Shown here: piece by piece, positions 36,614 to 45,139 of the stretch
Layout of the letters: each line of letters starts with the position of its first letter
How positions within the stretch are numbered: position 1 is the stretch's first letter
Origin: Gottfriedia acidiceleris
GTDB taxonomy: Bacteria; Bacillota; Bacilli; Bacillales; Bacillaceae_G
Reading direction: 5' to 3'
DNA length: 64,000 nucleotides
Assembly (NCBI RefSeq): GCF_004138285.1
Contig: NZ_SCFN01000012.1
Span: 1 to 64,000, forward strand
Translations under genes and position numbers: made by a program
Notes under the pieces: generated by a model
What the model was told of the DNA's origin: nothing
What the model saw: the letters and a program-made list of their open reading frames with translations, nothing else
Databases searched by the model: none

Positions 36614-36642
36614 TTGAACATTACTTACTAATCATATATTAT
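36614..36642 (+). promoter_or_regulatory. Promoter of the purine-riboswitch gene
   Basis: TTGAAC (36614-36619), 17-bp spacer, TATTAT (36637-36642). The expected start is near 36649, about 20 nt before the aptamer. Confidence 0.6.
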
Positions 36643-36665
36643 GTTTTAATATAACAACATACAAA

Positions 36666-36780
36666 AAATGTATAACCTCATTGATATGGTATGAGGGTCT
36701 CTACCAGGAACCGTAAAATCCTGATTACGAAAAAGAATGTAATTTTATTTACATCCTTCTTCGTAATCAGGATTTTTTTT
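36666..36780 (+). ncRNA. Purine riboswitch, adenine type (U74), with terminator
   Basis: The aptamer has TATAACC, the P2 arm CTCAT-TGATATGGT-ATGAG, core GTCTCTACC, the P3 arm CAGGA-ACCGTAAAA-TCCTG and the 3' junction GATTAC. Aligned with the xpt aptamer, the ligand-pairing base (position 74) is T rather than C, which predicts adenine. AATCCTGATTACGA (from 36717) pairs with TCGTAATCAGGATT before a T run; this terminator uses the 3' strands of P3 and P1, so ligand binding should favour read-through (ON switch). P1 has only about four pairs. Confidence 0.85.
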
Positions 36781-36820
36781 GTTTTCACACAATTATGAAA
36801 ATGACTAGGGAGGAAAAATA

Positions 36821-38128
36821 ATGAAAACAGTCTATATAAATGCAACATTTTTTACAATGGATCAGGAGAATCAAATTTTTGATAATGGTATGATGATCGT
36901 ACAAGATCAATTCATTACTTATGTAGGAAATCATTCTGAAGAGTTAATGAAGGATGCAGATCAAGTAGTTAATCTTCAAGGGAAATGGGTAATGCCAGGA
37001 CTTGTTAATACACATTCACATATTCTTATGACTCTTTTACGTGGTATTGGAGATGACATGCTGCTAAAGCCTTGGTTAGAAACTAAAATATGGCCAATCG
37101 AAAGACAATATACAACAGAAATTGCTTCTATAAGTGCACAGCTTGGTATTTTAGAAATGGTTAAGTCAGGCACTACAACGTTCTCAGATATGTTTAACCC
37201 TAATGGAATCGATCCAAATGTTGTCATGGAGACAATTAGTGAAACTGGAATTAGAGGAGCATTTTCATATTCAATATTTAGCTTTGGAACTGAAGAAGAG
37301 CAAAGATTGAATCTTAAAGGTGCTGAGCAATTTTCAAAAGACTACAAAAGTTTTGCTGATGGCCGTCTTACAACGATGGTTGCACCCCATAGTCCATATG
37401 CATGTACACCAGAAGCTCTAATCGAAAGTGCACGCATTGCAAAAGAAAATGATTTAATGATGCACATTCATGTATCTGAAACAGATTATGAAATTCAAGA
37501 TATTGAAACCCGCTATTCGAACCGCCCTGTAGAACATCTTCGCAAATTAGGTGTATTTAATCAACCGACAGTAATGGCTCACGGAGTAGTTCTTAATGAT
37601 GAAGAAAGAGCGATACTAAAGGAATATGATGTACGAGTTGCTCATAATCCAATTAGTAATTTGAAGTTAGGTTCTGGGGTTGCTGATGTGGTTAGTTTAT
37701 TAAACGCTGGAGTAAAAGTAGGTATAGCAACGGATAGCACTGCATCTAATAACAATCTTGACATGTTTGAAGAAGTGAGAATAGCTGCACTGCTACAAAA
37801 AGGAATGTATAAAGATGCTACGAAATTCTCAGCACAAACTGCATTAACTTTGGCTACTCGAGGTGGCGCAGAAGCTATAGGAATGGGACATACTGGATCA
37901 CTTGAAGCCAATAAGAAGGCAGACTTTATTACAATTTATCCATTTGATAAAGAGCATTTACAACCATTAAGTAATGCATATTCACACTTACTATACGCTG
38001 CACGTGGTAGCGATGTATGTGATGTTTTCATTGATGGGAAAGCAGTAGTAAAGGACCGTATTAGTTTAACAATTGATGAAGAAAAAGTAATTTCAGAAGT
38101 AAATCGATTACAGAGTAGATTTGCTTAG
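36821..38128 (+). CDS. mtaD: Amidohydrolase, 5-methylthioadenosine/S-adenosylhomocysteine deaminase-like
   Basis: A 435-residue metal-dependent deaminase of the TrzN/MtaD/SsnA group. Metal ligands are visible as H65 and H67 in VNTHSH, HIHVSETDYE, VMAHGVVL and GIATDSTASNNN; GLVNTHSHILMTLLRGIGDD is typical of the subfamily. The expected reaction is adenosine-like to inosine-like nucleosides, but purine-base deaminases are related. The adenine-type riboswitch directly upstream supports an adenine-derived substrate. ATG follows AGGGAGGAAAAATA. Confidence 0.85.
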   Translation: MKTVYINATFFTMDQENQIFDNGMMIVQDQFITYVGNHSEELMKDADQVVNLQGKWVMPGLVNTHSHILMTLLRGIGDDMLLKPWLETKIWPIERQYTTEIASISAQLGILEMVKSGTTTFSDMFNPNGIDPNVVMETISETGIRGAFSYSIFSFGTEEEQRLNLKGAEQFSKDYKSFADGRLTTMVAPHSPYACTPEALIESARIAKENDLMMHIHVSETDYEIQDIETRYSNRPVEHLRKLGVFNQPTVMAHGVVLNDEERAILKEYDVRVAHNPISNLKLGSGVADVVSLLNAGVKVGIATDSTASNNNLDMFEEVRIAALLQKGMYKDATKFSAQTALTLATRGGAEAIGMGHTGSLEANKKADFITIYPFDKEHLQPLSNAYSHLLYAARGSDVCDVFIDGKAVVKDRISLTIDEEKVISEVNRLQSRFA

Positions 38129-38137
38129 AAGAAGTTT

Positions 38138-38178
38138 ACAAAGAAGAGCAGGAAAAGTAATTTCCTGCTCTTTCTAAT
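38138..38178. terminator. Terminator between mtaD-like gene and dinB remnant
   Basis: AGAGCAGGAAA / TTTCCTGCTCT stem around AGTAA with A and T flanks. It can serve both convergent units. Confidence 0.88.
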
Positions 38179-38704
38179 TTAAAAATAGCGTTCATTGATG
38201 ATTTTTAAGTGATGTAATTCATGGCCTGCAATAATATAAGCAATAGCACGAGGTGTCGTTGGGTGATTTAGAACATTTCCCTCATTTTCTAATGTTTCAT
38301 AAGATAAGTTTTCTAGCATGGATAAAGTGGCTTGACGAACAGTTTGAAATTCATAAATAATTTGCTCTAGATCAAGTCGGTTAAAATTTGCATTTTCATT
38401 ATAGGCATTCTCATCAAAAGATGGCAATGGAGTGTGATCTCCTCTTGCAATTGCCAACAGACGATAGCACATTATTCTTTCAGTATCTACTAAATGTCCA
38501 AGAACCTCCTTAATACTCCATTTCCCTTCCTCGTATCGATATTCGGATTTTTCTTTCGAGATTGCTTTAAAAAAGTTTATTGATTCCTCTAATTGCTTCC
38601 TCAAATTGCTTCCTCAAAATAGTTTGTAGGTCACCTTCAGGAACTAGCTCAATATAACCTTTAAAGTGTGGATTATATTCGTTTGAATTTGGTCTAGACA
38701 TCAT
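38179..38704 (-). pseudogene. DinB-family protein gene, broken by a 13-bp tandem duplication
   Basis: The reading frame from ATG 38704 (after GAGGTGATTAATA) begins MMSRPNSNEYNPHF...ELVPEGDLQTILRKQ and then runs out of frame to a stop. The C-terminal part continues in another frame as LEESINFFKAISKEKSEYRYEEGKWSIKEVLGHLVDTERIM and ends IIAGHELHHLKIINERYF, a typical DinB-like fold with its metal-site histidines. Between them the 13-mer ATTGCTTCCTCAA (plus strand) occurs twice in tandem (38592-38604, 38605-38617). Removing one copy joins both halves into one ~175-residue protein. A short product starting at TTG 38604 cannot be excluded. Confidence 0.88.
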
Positions 38705-38828
38705 TATTAATCACCTCAAAGTTTTTAGATTTAAGATCAACAAAGCATAGTACAATAAGGAAATTATATAGTATGGTAAAATTAAGTAAATAGAAGTTTG
38801 AAAAATAAAAATATTAAGGATGATTAAT

Positions 38829-39860
38829 ATGAATATTCAGCTGAAGCAACGTTTTAAGCAATTTGCAAAAATTGAATGTGAAAATTCTAGTGGACTATAT
38901 GAATATTTATCATTAAAAATTGCAGAAGACGAAGAAATACTTGATTTGTGTTCTTTTGCGCAAGACGGTCAACCTATTCCCAATTTATTATTAGGTTCGA
39001 TTCATTATTTGTTAATGAATGGCAATCGTCATCCGTTAAAGGATTTCTATCCAAGTCTAGTAGAAACTCCAAAAAAATTAGAAGATTCCTATCCATATTT
39101 TCAGGATTTTTGTAAAAAATTTAGAAACGAAATTATTCAGCTTATTCAAACGAAAATTGTCCAAACAAATGAAGTTAGACGTTGTGCCTATCTTTATCCG
39201 TGCTTTTCCTACATTTATCAAAAGGTTAATAAACCAATCTCATTAATTGAAATAGGAACTAGTGCTGGACTTCAGCTATTATGGGATCAATATAAGTATT
39301 CTTATAGCTCATGCGAAACTATTTATGGGGATATAAAATCGAATGTTCTTATCGAATCGAAAGTAAAAGATAAAGGCTCAACTATTCTCACATTATTAGA
39401 CAAAGTTCCTCCAGTTGTTGATCGATATGGAATAGATTTACATGTAAATGATTTATCAAATGAAGAAGACTATTTGTGGCTAAAAGCCTTAATTTGGCCT
39501 GAGCATTTTGAACGAAGAGAGTTATTTGAAAAAGCCGTTCTATGTATGAAGGAAAATGAAATCAATTTATTAGAGGCAGACGGTATTAATATCCTTCCAG
39601 ATGTAGTTAAACAGCTATCAAATGATTCAATTCTATGCATTTTTCACACACATGTTGCAAATCAAATACCAGAAGAAGGAAAACAACGTTTACTAAAAAC
39701 TGTTGAGGATATTAGTAAAAATAGAGATGTATTTCATCTATATAATAATATTTGGGATCGGATGCTACATCTTGACTATTATATCGGTGGGATTAAGTCT
39801 GAAAAAGTAATAGGAGAAACAGAAGGTCATGGAAAATGGTTTGAATGGAGGATTTACTAA
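38829..39860 (+). CDS. DUF2332-family protein
   Basis: A 343-residue protein matching the DUF2332 pattern: SIHYLLMNGNRHPLKDFYPS, then ISLIEIGTSAGLQLLWDQYKY, which resembles a nucleotide- or SAM-binding loop, then GIDLHVNDLSNEED, LWPEH-like LIWPEHFERRELFEKA and CIFHTHVANQIP. A methyltransferase-like fold is plausible but unproven. ATG 38829 lies 9 nt after AAGG; an in-frame ATG at 38820 overlaps that site. FosB follows 30 bp later in the same direction. Confidence 0.75.
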   Translation: MNIQLKQRFKQFAKIECENSSGLYEYLSLKIAEDEEILDLCSFAQDGQPIPNLLLGSIHYLLMNGNRHPLKDFYPSLVETPKKLEDSYPYFQDFCKKFRNEIIQLIQTKIVQTNEVRRCAYLYPCFSYIYQKVNKPISLIEIGTSAGLQLLWDQYKYSYSSCETIYGDIKSNVLIESKVKDKGSTILTLLDKVPPVVDRYGIDLHVNDLSNEEDYLWLKALIWPEHFERRELFEKAVLCMKENEINLLEADGINILPDVVKQLSNDSILCIFHTHVANQIPEEGKQRLLKTVEDISKNRDVFHLYNNIWDRMLHLDYYIGGIKSEKVIGETEGHGKWFEWRIY

Positions 39861-39890
39861 AAATATATAGCTATGAAAAGAGGGAGTAAA

Positions 39891-40313
39891 ATGGAGATTA
39901 AAGGATTAAATCATTTGTTGTTTTCAGTATCTAATCTTGAAACAGCAATCGATTTCTATAGAAACGTATTTGATGCAACTCTCTTAGTGAAAGGCAGAAC
40001 AACAGCATATTTTGATTTGAATGGTATATGGCTCGCTTTAAATGTAGAGAAAGATATACCTAGAAAAGAAATTCATCAATCGTATACGCATATGGCTTTT
40101 ACAATTGATGAAGACGATTTTGAAAAAATTTATGATAAACTAGTTCAACTAAAGGTGAATATATTGAATGGCCGCGATAGAGATAAACGTGATAAAAATT
40201 CAATTTATTTTACTGATCCAGATGGACATAAGTTTGAATTTCATACAGGTACTTTACAAGATCGAATTGAATATTATAAACAATCAAAACCACATATGGA
40301 TTTCTACATTTAG
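39891..40313 (+). CDS. fosB: Metallothiol transferase FosB
   Basis: A 140-residue glyoxalase-fold enzyme that in Bacillus adds bacillithiol (or cysteine) to fosfomycin and inactivates it. It matches FosB throughout: [59 protein letters not shown] and KPHMDFY. Metal ligands are H8, H67 and E116. ATG 39891 follows GAGGGAGTAAA; the upstream in-frame ATG at 39873 has no ribosome site. Intrinsic chromosomal fosB is common in Bacillus. Confidence 0.93.
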   Translation: MEIKGLNHLLFSVSNLETAIDFYRNVFDATLLVKGRTTAYFDLNGIWLALNVEKDIPRKEIHQSYTHMAFTIDEDDFEKIYDKLVQLKVNILNGRDRDKRDKNSIYFTDPDGHKFEFHTGTLQDRIEYYKQSKPHMDFYI

Positions 40314-40352
40314 TTGTTGATTAGAAAGTTTAGAAAAACTTTCTATATAAAA

Positions 40353-40371
40353 ATATCTTGAATTAAAGATA
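40353..40371. promoter_or_regulatory. Operator-like palindrome, copy 1 (MhqR-type)
   Basis: ATATCTTGAATTAAAGATA; the arms ATATCTT/AAGATAT extend to 40372. It contains the -35 (TTGAAT, 40359-40364) of a candidate promoter with TACAAT 16 bp downstream. It resembles the MhqR operator type TATCTCGAATTCGAGATA. An identical copy lies 120 bp downstream. Confidence 0.6.
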
Positions 40372-40472
40372 TTTTTTGATACAATATAGTTAAGATCTCG
40401 GTAAATAAAATATAAAATATCGTATTAAACAGATAAATAAATGAGATATCTATATAGGTTATTCTTTATATT

Positions 40473-40491
40473 ATATCTTGAATTAAAGATA
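40473..40491. promoter_or_regulatory. Operator-like palindrome, copy 2 (MhqR-type)
   Basis: The same 19 bp as the copy at 40353, between the candidate promoter and the pirin ribosome site (AAAAGGAGCG). Confidence 0.6.
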
Positions 40492-40513
40492 AAAATAAAA
40501 GGAGCGATAAACT

Positions 40514-41209
40514 ATGTTTGAAAAAATTAATAATAAACAATTAGGTCATGCTGATCACGGTTGGTTAAAAACAATTCACCATTTTTCATTTGCAAATTAT
40601 TATGATCCAAGTAATATGAACTTTGGTGTATTAAGAGTATTAAATGATGATTTAATTAAAGCACACAGAGGTTTTGGTACTCACCCACATAATGATATGG
40701 AAATCATCACATATGTCATTAATGGAAATTTAACCCACTCTGATAGTATGGGGAATAAACATGAAATTGGACGTGGCGATATACAGTACATGAGTGCAGG
40801 AACGGGTGTATATCACAGTGAACACAATATGGGTAAGGATTTATTAAGGTTAATTCAATTATGGATTATTCCTGACAAAGAAGGTCATACTCCAAATTAC
40901 GGTGACTTAATATCAGATTGGGAAAAGAGAGAAGGAAAATGGTATCATATGGTATCTCCAGTTGAAGGGAGTGCCCCGATCAAAATTCACCAGGATGCAA
41001 ATATTTACTCGCTTGCATTAAATGAAAATGAAGAAATTTCTTTTGAAATGAAAAAGGATCGACAAGCGTATTTAGTCTTATTAGAAGGAAATGCCATTGT
41101 GAATGGAGAACTAATGGAAGCTAGTGATGCTGCAAAAATAATTGAAGAAGATATTAAAATAAAATCAAAAGATTTTTCACATTATTTAGTAGTAGAAATG
41201 AAAAAATAA
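40514..41209 (+). CDS. Pirin-family protein (YhhW-like, quercetinase type)
   Basis: A 231-residue bicupin. The N-terminal cupin metal ligands H57, H59 (GTHPHNDMEI), H101 and E103 (VYHSEHN) are all present, as in E. coli YhhW, which oxidises quercetin. ATG follows AAAAGGAGCGATAAACT. The doubled palindrome upstream suggests induction by quinones or thiol-reactive compounds. An OsmC gene follows after 38 bp. Confidence 0.9.
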   Translation: MFEKINNKQLGHADHGWLKTIHHFSFANYYDPSNMNFGVLRVLNDDLIKAHRGFGTHPHNDMEIITYVINGNLTHSDSMGNKHEIGRGDIQYMSAGTGVYHSEHNMGKDLLRLIQLWIIPDKEGHTPNYGDLISDWEKREGKWYHMVSPVEGSAPIKIHQDANIYSLALNENEEISFEMKKDRQAYLVLLEGNAIVNGELMEASDAAKIIEEDIKIKSKDFSHYLVVEMKK

Positions 41210-41247
41210 TAGATGAAATGATCTAATTATTGGAGGGGAAATAGGGA

Positions 41248-41673
41248 ATGAAAACAAGTATTAAATGGGATGGAAAGTTAGCTTTTTCAGGAATTGCACC
41301 ATCTGGCCATGAGATAAAAATGGATACTGCCGAGTCTTTAGGTGGAGAGAATAGTGCACCTACACCAGTTGAACTTTTAATTAATGCAGTTGCAGGATGT
41401 ACAGCAATTGATATCGTATTAATCCTTGAAAAAATGAGATTAAAACTAACTTCATTCGAAATTGAAGTAAATGGTGAACGAGCAGAAGAGCACCCTAAGC
41501 GATTTACTGACATTCACTTGCATTATCTATTAGGTGGAGAGTTAGATGCAGAAAAAGTTCGAAAAGCTATTAAATTATCAAAGGATAAATATTGCTCGGT
41601 AGCTCATTCTTTAAACGCTAACATTACAGCAAGTTTCACATTAAATGGAACGAAGGATGAAGAAGTAATGTAA
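41248..41673 (+). CDS. OsmC-family peroxiredoxin-like protein
   Basis: A 141-residue OsmC/Ohr-fold protein with the two redox cysteines C51 (VAGCTAIDIV) and C116 (KYCSVAHSL). Such proteins reduce organic hydroperoxides through thiols. ATG follows TGGAGGGGAAATAGGGA. It probably forms an operon with the pirin gene, making a small electrophile/peroxide defence unit. Confidence 0.9.
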   Translation: MKTSIKWDGKLAFSGIAPSGHEIKMDTAESLGGENSAPTPVELLINAVAGCTAIDIVLILEKMRLKLTSFEIEVNGERAEEHPKRFTDIHLHYLLGGELDAEKVRKAIKLSKDKYCSVAHSLNANITASFTLNGTKDEEVM

Positions 41674-41680
41674 TTAAATG

Positions 41681-41728
41681 TAGCTGTCTCTAAAGTGAAA
41701 GTACTACTTATGGGGCAGCTTTTTTAAT
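41681..41728 (+). terminator. Terminator of the pirin-osmC operon
   Basis: AGCTGTCTCTAAAGT / ACTTATGGGGCAGCT imperfect stem followed by six T. Confidence 0.75.
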
Positions 41729-41737
41729 TGCAATTCA

Positions 41738-41764
41738 AAAAAACCAGCACTTTGCTGGTTTTTA
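41738..41764 (-). terminator. Terminator of the polyamine operon
   Basis: On the minus strand AAAACCAGCA / TGCTGGTTTT with a TTTTTTT tail, just after the speE stop. Confidence 0.9.
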
Positions 41765-41767
41765 TAC

Positions 41768-44098
41768 TTACTCTTCATTATCTAATTGTTTTTTTACATA
41801 AGTAGGAAGCATAAAGCACCCAACATGTAGGTCTGTATTATAATATTTTGTTTCGATTCCTAACTTATTCCATTCATCAGCTTTAATGTCTTTAATTGGG
41901 TCGTATTTTTTGGAAGCAAATCCGAATAACCAATGTCCAGATGGATAAGTTGGCATATGGAATTGATAGACTCTTGAAATCGGAAATGTTTCTTTAATTT
42001 TGGAATGAGCACGTTTCATTTCGTGCGCGTAACTAGCGTAATATGGACTTTCATGCTGGTTAATAAGTATACCTTCTTCACTTAATACCCGTTTGCAATT
42101 GTTATAGAAAGCAACTGTAAAAAGCCCTTCACCAGGTCCAATAGGATCAGTTGAATCGACCAAAATCAGATCGTAATAACCTTCATCAGCTTCTTGTACG
42201 AACTTTAGGCCATCTTCGAAATATAAGGTTAATCGATTATCTTGATCTAATTTTGAAGCCGTTAAAGGTAAGTATTGTTGGCATAGCCTTACCACTCGCT
42301 CATCAATTTCTACCATATCAACAACTTCCACACTTGGGTATCGTAGTACTTCACGAGCAGTACCACCGTCGCCCCCACCGATAATTAGTACTTTTTTAAT
42401 GTTTGGATTAACGGCCATTGATACATGCGTAATCATATCATGGTAGATAAATTCATCTTTTTCCGTAACCATCATATAACCATCTAGTGTAAAGAATGTT
42501 CCAAATGTTTCACTTCTAAAGAAATCGATTTGTTGAAACTCACTTTTTTCAGAATGAATATGTTCTTGAACCTTTATGGAGAACTTCGTATCTTCTTGGT
42601 GATTCTCTGTATACCATAAATCCATTAAATTTTCCTCCAAACTTCGATCGACGACCTTTATTATATAAGGGTCATCATCATCGTTGATTGTGATCGTTCC
42701 TTCTGCTTTTAAATAAAGATAATGCTGAATCAATTCGGTTGAAATTAGTTCACCAGGTATACAAAGAGGGATACCAGGAGGGTAAATCATGATTGATTCG
42801 CCACTAATTAATCCACTAGCATCATGAATTGAAATAATACGTTTTGGATGATAGTACGCTTCTCTAGGAGTCATGACCATCTTAGGATTTTTTAATGCAA
42901 CACTAATATCTGTCTCAAGTTTTGGAAGTTTACCGTAATATCGGTCACTAATATCCCTTAATGCATCAATTAATGTTTGAATGGTGTCTTCATTATCACC
43001 TAGCGAGATAATTGCTAAAATGACATTAGGTTCGGCAAGTTCGATTTGAATTTTATATTGTTCTGCAAGCATGTCATATACTTTAAAACCAGACATTCCT
43101 AAATCTGAAACTTTAACAACGAGTTTTAACTCATCGTAATCGAATACTCCAACTCCATTTCGATATGAATCTCGTGTAATACATTTTAATCCTTTTATGG
43201 AGTTAATTTCATCTTTAGCTTTTTTCGTTAAATTGAGTAATTTTTCAAAGCGCTCTTGACCTTCTAAAACTAATTTCTTTCTAGCAACATCGATTGAACA
43301 CATAAGTAAATAGGAAGCAGATGTTGTTTGAAATAAATTAATTGTAGATCGAACCCTATTTTTAGTAATGATCCCATCATTATGTAGTAGAACTGATGCT
43401 TGTGTTAAAGCACCTCCAGTTTTATGCAAACTAAGGGTAACAAGGTCAGCACCAAGAAGGGCAGCGTTACTTGGTAAATCAGGGTGAAACGAAAAGTGAG
43501 CACCATGGGCTTGGTCTACTAAAACAGGAATCCCCCTGGAATGACCAATGTCGATAATTTGTTTTAAATCTGAAGTTGCTCCAAAATAAGTTGGATTTAT
43601 AATAAGGATAGCTTTTACATCCGAATTTAAATCTAGAGCATGAAGAACAGATTTTACTGAAACGCCATTTACAATTCCATACTCATAATCAATTTCTGGT
43701 TCAATAAATACTGGTTTAGCACCCGCTAAGATTAATGCATTTATTGCGGATTTGTGTACATTCCTTGGTAGGAGAATTTTATCTCCATGTTCAAGGGCGC
43801 TCATAATCATATATTGAACTCCAGAAGTCGAACCATTTACTAACATATAAGCATTATCTGAATGAAAGGCATCCGCTAATAATGTTTCGGCTTCTTGGAT
43901 TACACCTGTTGGATGCGATAAGTTATCAACACGCTTTGAAGAATTGACATCCATCTTAAGAGCCATATCACTCCAAAGCTCTCTTAATTCCTCGAGTGAA
44001 TTACCTCTTTTATGCCCGGGAACATCAAAGCTTGTAATATCTTCCTTAGCATAACGGACTAATTCAGTTAAAAGCGGTGTTTTACTGTGATCCATCAT
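41768..44098 (-). CDS. speE: Fusion: PLP amino-acid decarboxylase (SpeA-type) and spermidine synthase
   Basis: One 776-codon frame encodes two polyamine enzymes. Residues 1-~485 are an aspartate-aminotransferase-fold Orn/Lys/Arg decarboxylase: [22 protein letters not shown], the PLP lysine K226 in [13 protein letters not shown], and [12 protein letters not shown]. Residues ~492-776 are a complete spermidine synthase: [21 protein letters not shown] loop IGGGDGG (573-579), D648 and D651 in [10 protein letters not shown], and IPTYPSGHW. The junction codons contain GGAGG eight bases before ATG 42625 (M492), so SpeE can also start alone. The decarboxylase substrate (arginine, ornithine or lysine) is undecided. 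The gene starts in the speD stop. Confidence 0.93.
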   Translation of the reverse strand: MMDHSKTPLLTELVRYAKEDITSFDVPGHKRGNSLEELRELWSDMALKMDVNSSKRVDNLSHPTGVIQEAETLLADAFHSDNAYMLVNGSTSGVQYMIMSALEHGDKILLPRNVHKSAINALILAGAKPVFIEPEIDYEYGIVNGVSVKSVLHALDLNSDVKAILIINPTYFGATSDLKQIIDIGHSRGIPVLVDQAHGAHFSFHPDLPSNAALLGADLVTLSLHKTGGALTQASVLLHNDGIITKNRVRSTINLFQTTSASYLLMCSIDVARKKLVLEGQERFEKLLNLTKKAKDEINSIKGLKCITRDSYRNGVGVFDYDELKLVVKVSDLGMSGFKVYDMLAEQYKIQIELAEPNVILAIISLGDNEDTIQTLIDALRDISDRYYGKLPKLETDISVALKNPKMVMTPREAYYHPKRIISIHDASGLISGESIMIYPPGIPLCIPGELISTELIQHYLYLKAEGTITINDDDDPYIIKVVDRSLEENLMDLWYTENHQEDTKFSIKVQEHIHSEKSEFQQIDFFRSETFGTFFTLDGYMMVTEKDEFIYHDMITHVSMAVNPNIKKVLIIGGGDGGTAREVLRYPSVEVVDMVEIDERVVRLCQQYLPLTASKLDQDNRLTLYFEDGLKFVQEADEGYYDLILVDSTDPIGPGEGLFTVAFYNNCKRVLSEEGILINQHESPYYASYAHEMKRAHSKIKETFPISRVYQFHMPTYPSGHWLFGFASKKYDPIKDIKADEWNKLGIETKYYNTDLHVGCFMLPTYVKKQLDNEE
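42623..42638 (-). promoter_or_regulatory. Internal Shine-Dalgarno and start codon for SpeE inside the fusion
   Basis: Minus strand: TTTGGAGGAAAATTTAATGG. GGAGG (42634-42638) is eight bases from ATG (42623-42625), which begins MDLWYTE, the usual N-terminus of free-standing SpeE. It is encoded within the linker SLEENLM. Confidence 0.8.
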
Positions 44099-44931
44099 CC
44101 ATCAATATCCTCCACATCAGGACCATTCCATAAATTTTTACCGTAAAAGATTTCATCCATCTCATACTTTACTTTTTCTTCTATTTCTAAAATTTCATCC
44201 GCGTCTAATTTTTCTTTTGTGTAGCCAAAAAGATAATTATCCAAATTAAATTGTTTCAACTTACATTTTGTATGAAAAATATTTTCTTGGAACACATTCA
44301 CATCAATCATTTGATACATTTCCTTTATTTTTTGAGGAATGTAATTTTGGATTGAGTTTATATCATGATCAATAAATAATTTATAACCACTAACATCACG
44401 AGTAAATCCTCGAACACGATAATCAATTGTCATAATATCGGCATCAAATTGGTGAATTAAATAGTTTAATGCTTTTAATGGAGAAATTTCTCCGCATGTA
44501 GATACATCAATATCTGCTCTGAATGTACTAATTCCATCATCCGGATGATATTCTGGGTAAGTGTGAACAGTAATATGACTTTTATCTAAAGCTGCTACTA
44601 CTAGCTCCGGTAATGGACCAGGTGATTCGGAATAAGTTTCAGATGAAGGGTTATCAACCGGACCTTCTGAAACGAGAATCGTAACACTTGCTCCTTGAGG
44701 ATCATAATCTTGTTTTGCAACATTTAAAATGTGAGCTCCAATGATATGCGTAACTTCAGTTAAAATTTTTGTTAAACGGTCAGCGTTATATTGTTCATCG
44801 ATGTACTGAATATAGGCTTCACGTTCTTCTTTCGTTTTTGTAAAGCAAATATCATACATATTAAAACTTAATGATTTCGTTAAGTTATTAAAACCATAAA
44901 GTTGAAAATTATTTGACGATGAAATATTCAT
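44095..44931 (-). CDS. speD: S-adenosylmethionine decarboxylase proenzyme, class 1A
   Basis: Supplies decarboxylated SAM, the aminopropyl donor for SpeE. The 278-residue proenzyme is of the larger E. coli type, not the short ~120-residue Bacillus form: [19 protein letters not shown] with the self-cleavage site K117-S118 (Ser becomes the pyruvoyl group), H123, and [22 protein letters not shown] with C146. The ATG follows TAGGAGGACAATAG. Its TGA overlaps the fusion gene's ATG. Confidence 0.94.
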   Translation of the reverse strand: MNISSSNNFQLYGFNNLTKSLSFNMYDICFTKTKEEREAYIQYIDEQYNADRLTKILTEVTHIIGAHILNVAKQDYDPQGASVTILVSEGPVDNPSSETYSESPGPLPELVVAALDKSHITVHTYPEYHPDDGISTFRADIDVSTCGEISPLKALNYLIHQFDADIMTIDYRVRGFTRDVSGYKLFIDHDINSIQNYIPQKIKEMYQMIDVNVFQENIFHTKCKLKQFNLDNYLFGYTKEKLDADEILEIEEKVKYEMDEIFYGKNLWNGPDVEDIDG

Positions 44932-44967
44932 CTATTGTCCTCCTAATTTTACAAAGTGAAAAAGTAC

Positions 44968-45003
44968 GTACGAAAAGTAAAAGCGACTGTACAATAGTCG
45001 CTA
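44968..45003 (-). terminator. Hairpin upstream of speD
   Basis: AGCGACT (44982-44988) pairs with AGTCGCT (44996-45002); on the minus strand it is followed by TTTTACTTTT. It most likely ends the glycosyltransferase operon, though it could also lie in the speD leader. Confidence 0.6.
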
Positions 45004-45139
45004 GTGTAACTACTCAATATATATTGTTGGTTTTTGAATTATTCATTATTCACATAAGTTGATGATTGAGGAGTTACTGATAGATAAGTTTTTTTGTCGT
45101 TTTATTTATAATATTCAGAAAATAAAAACTTGAAAAATC

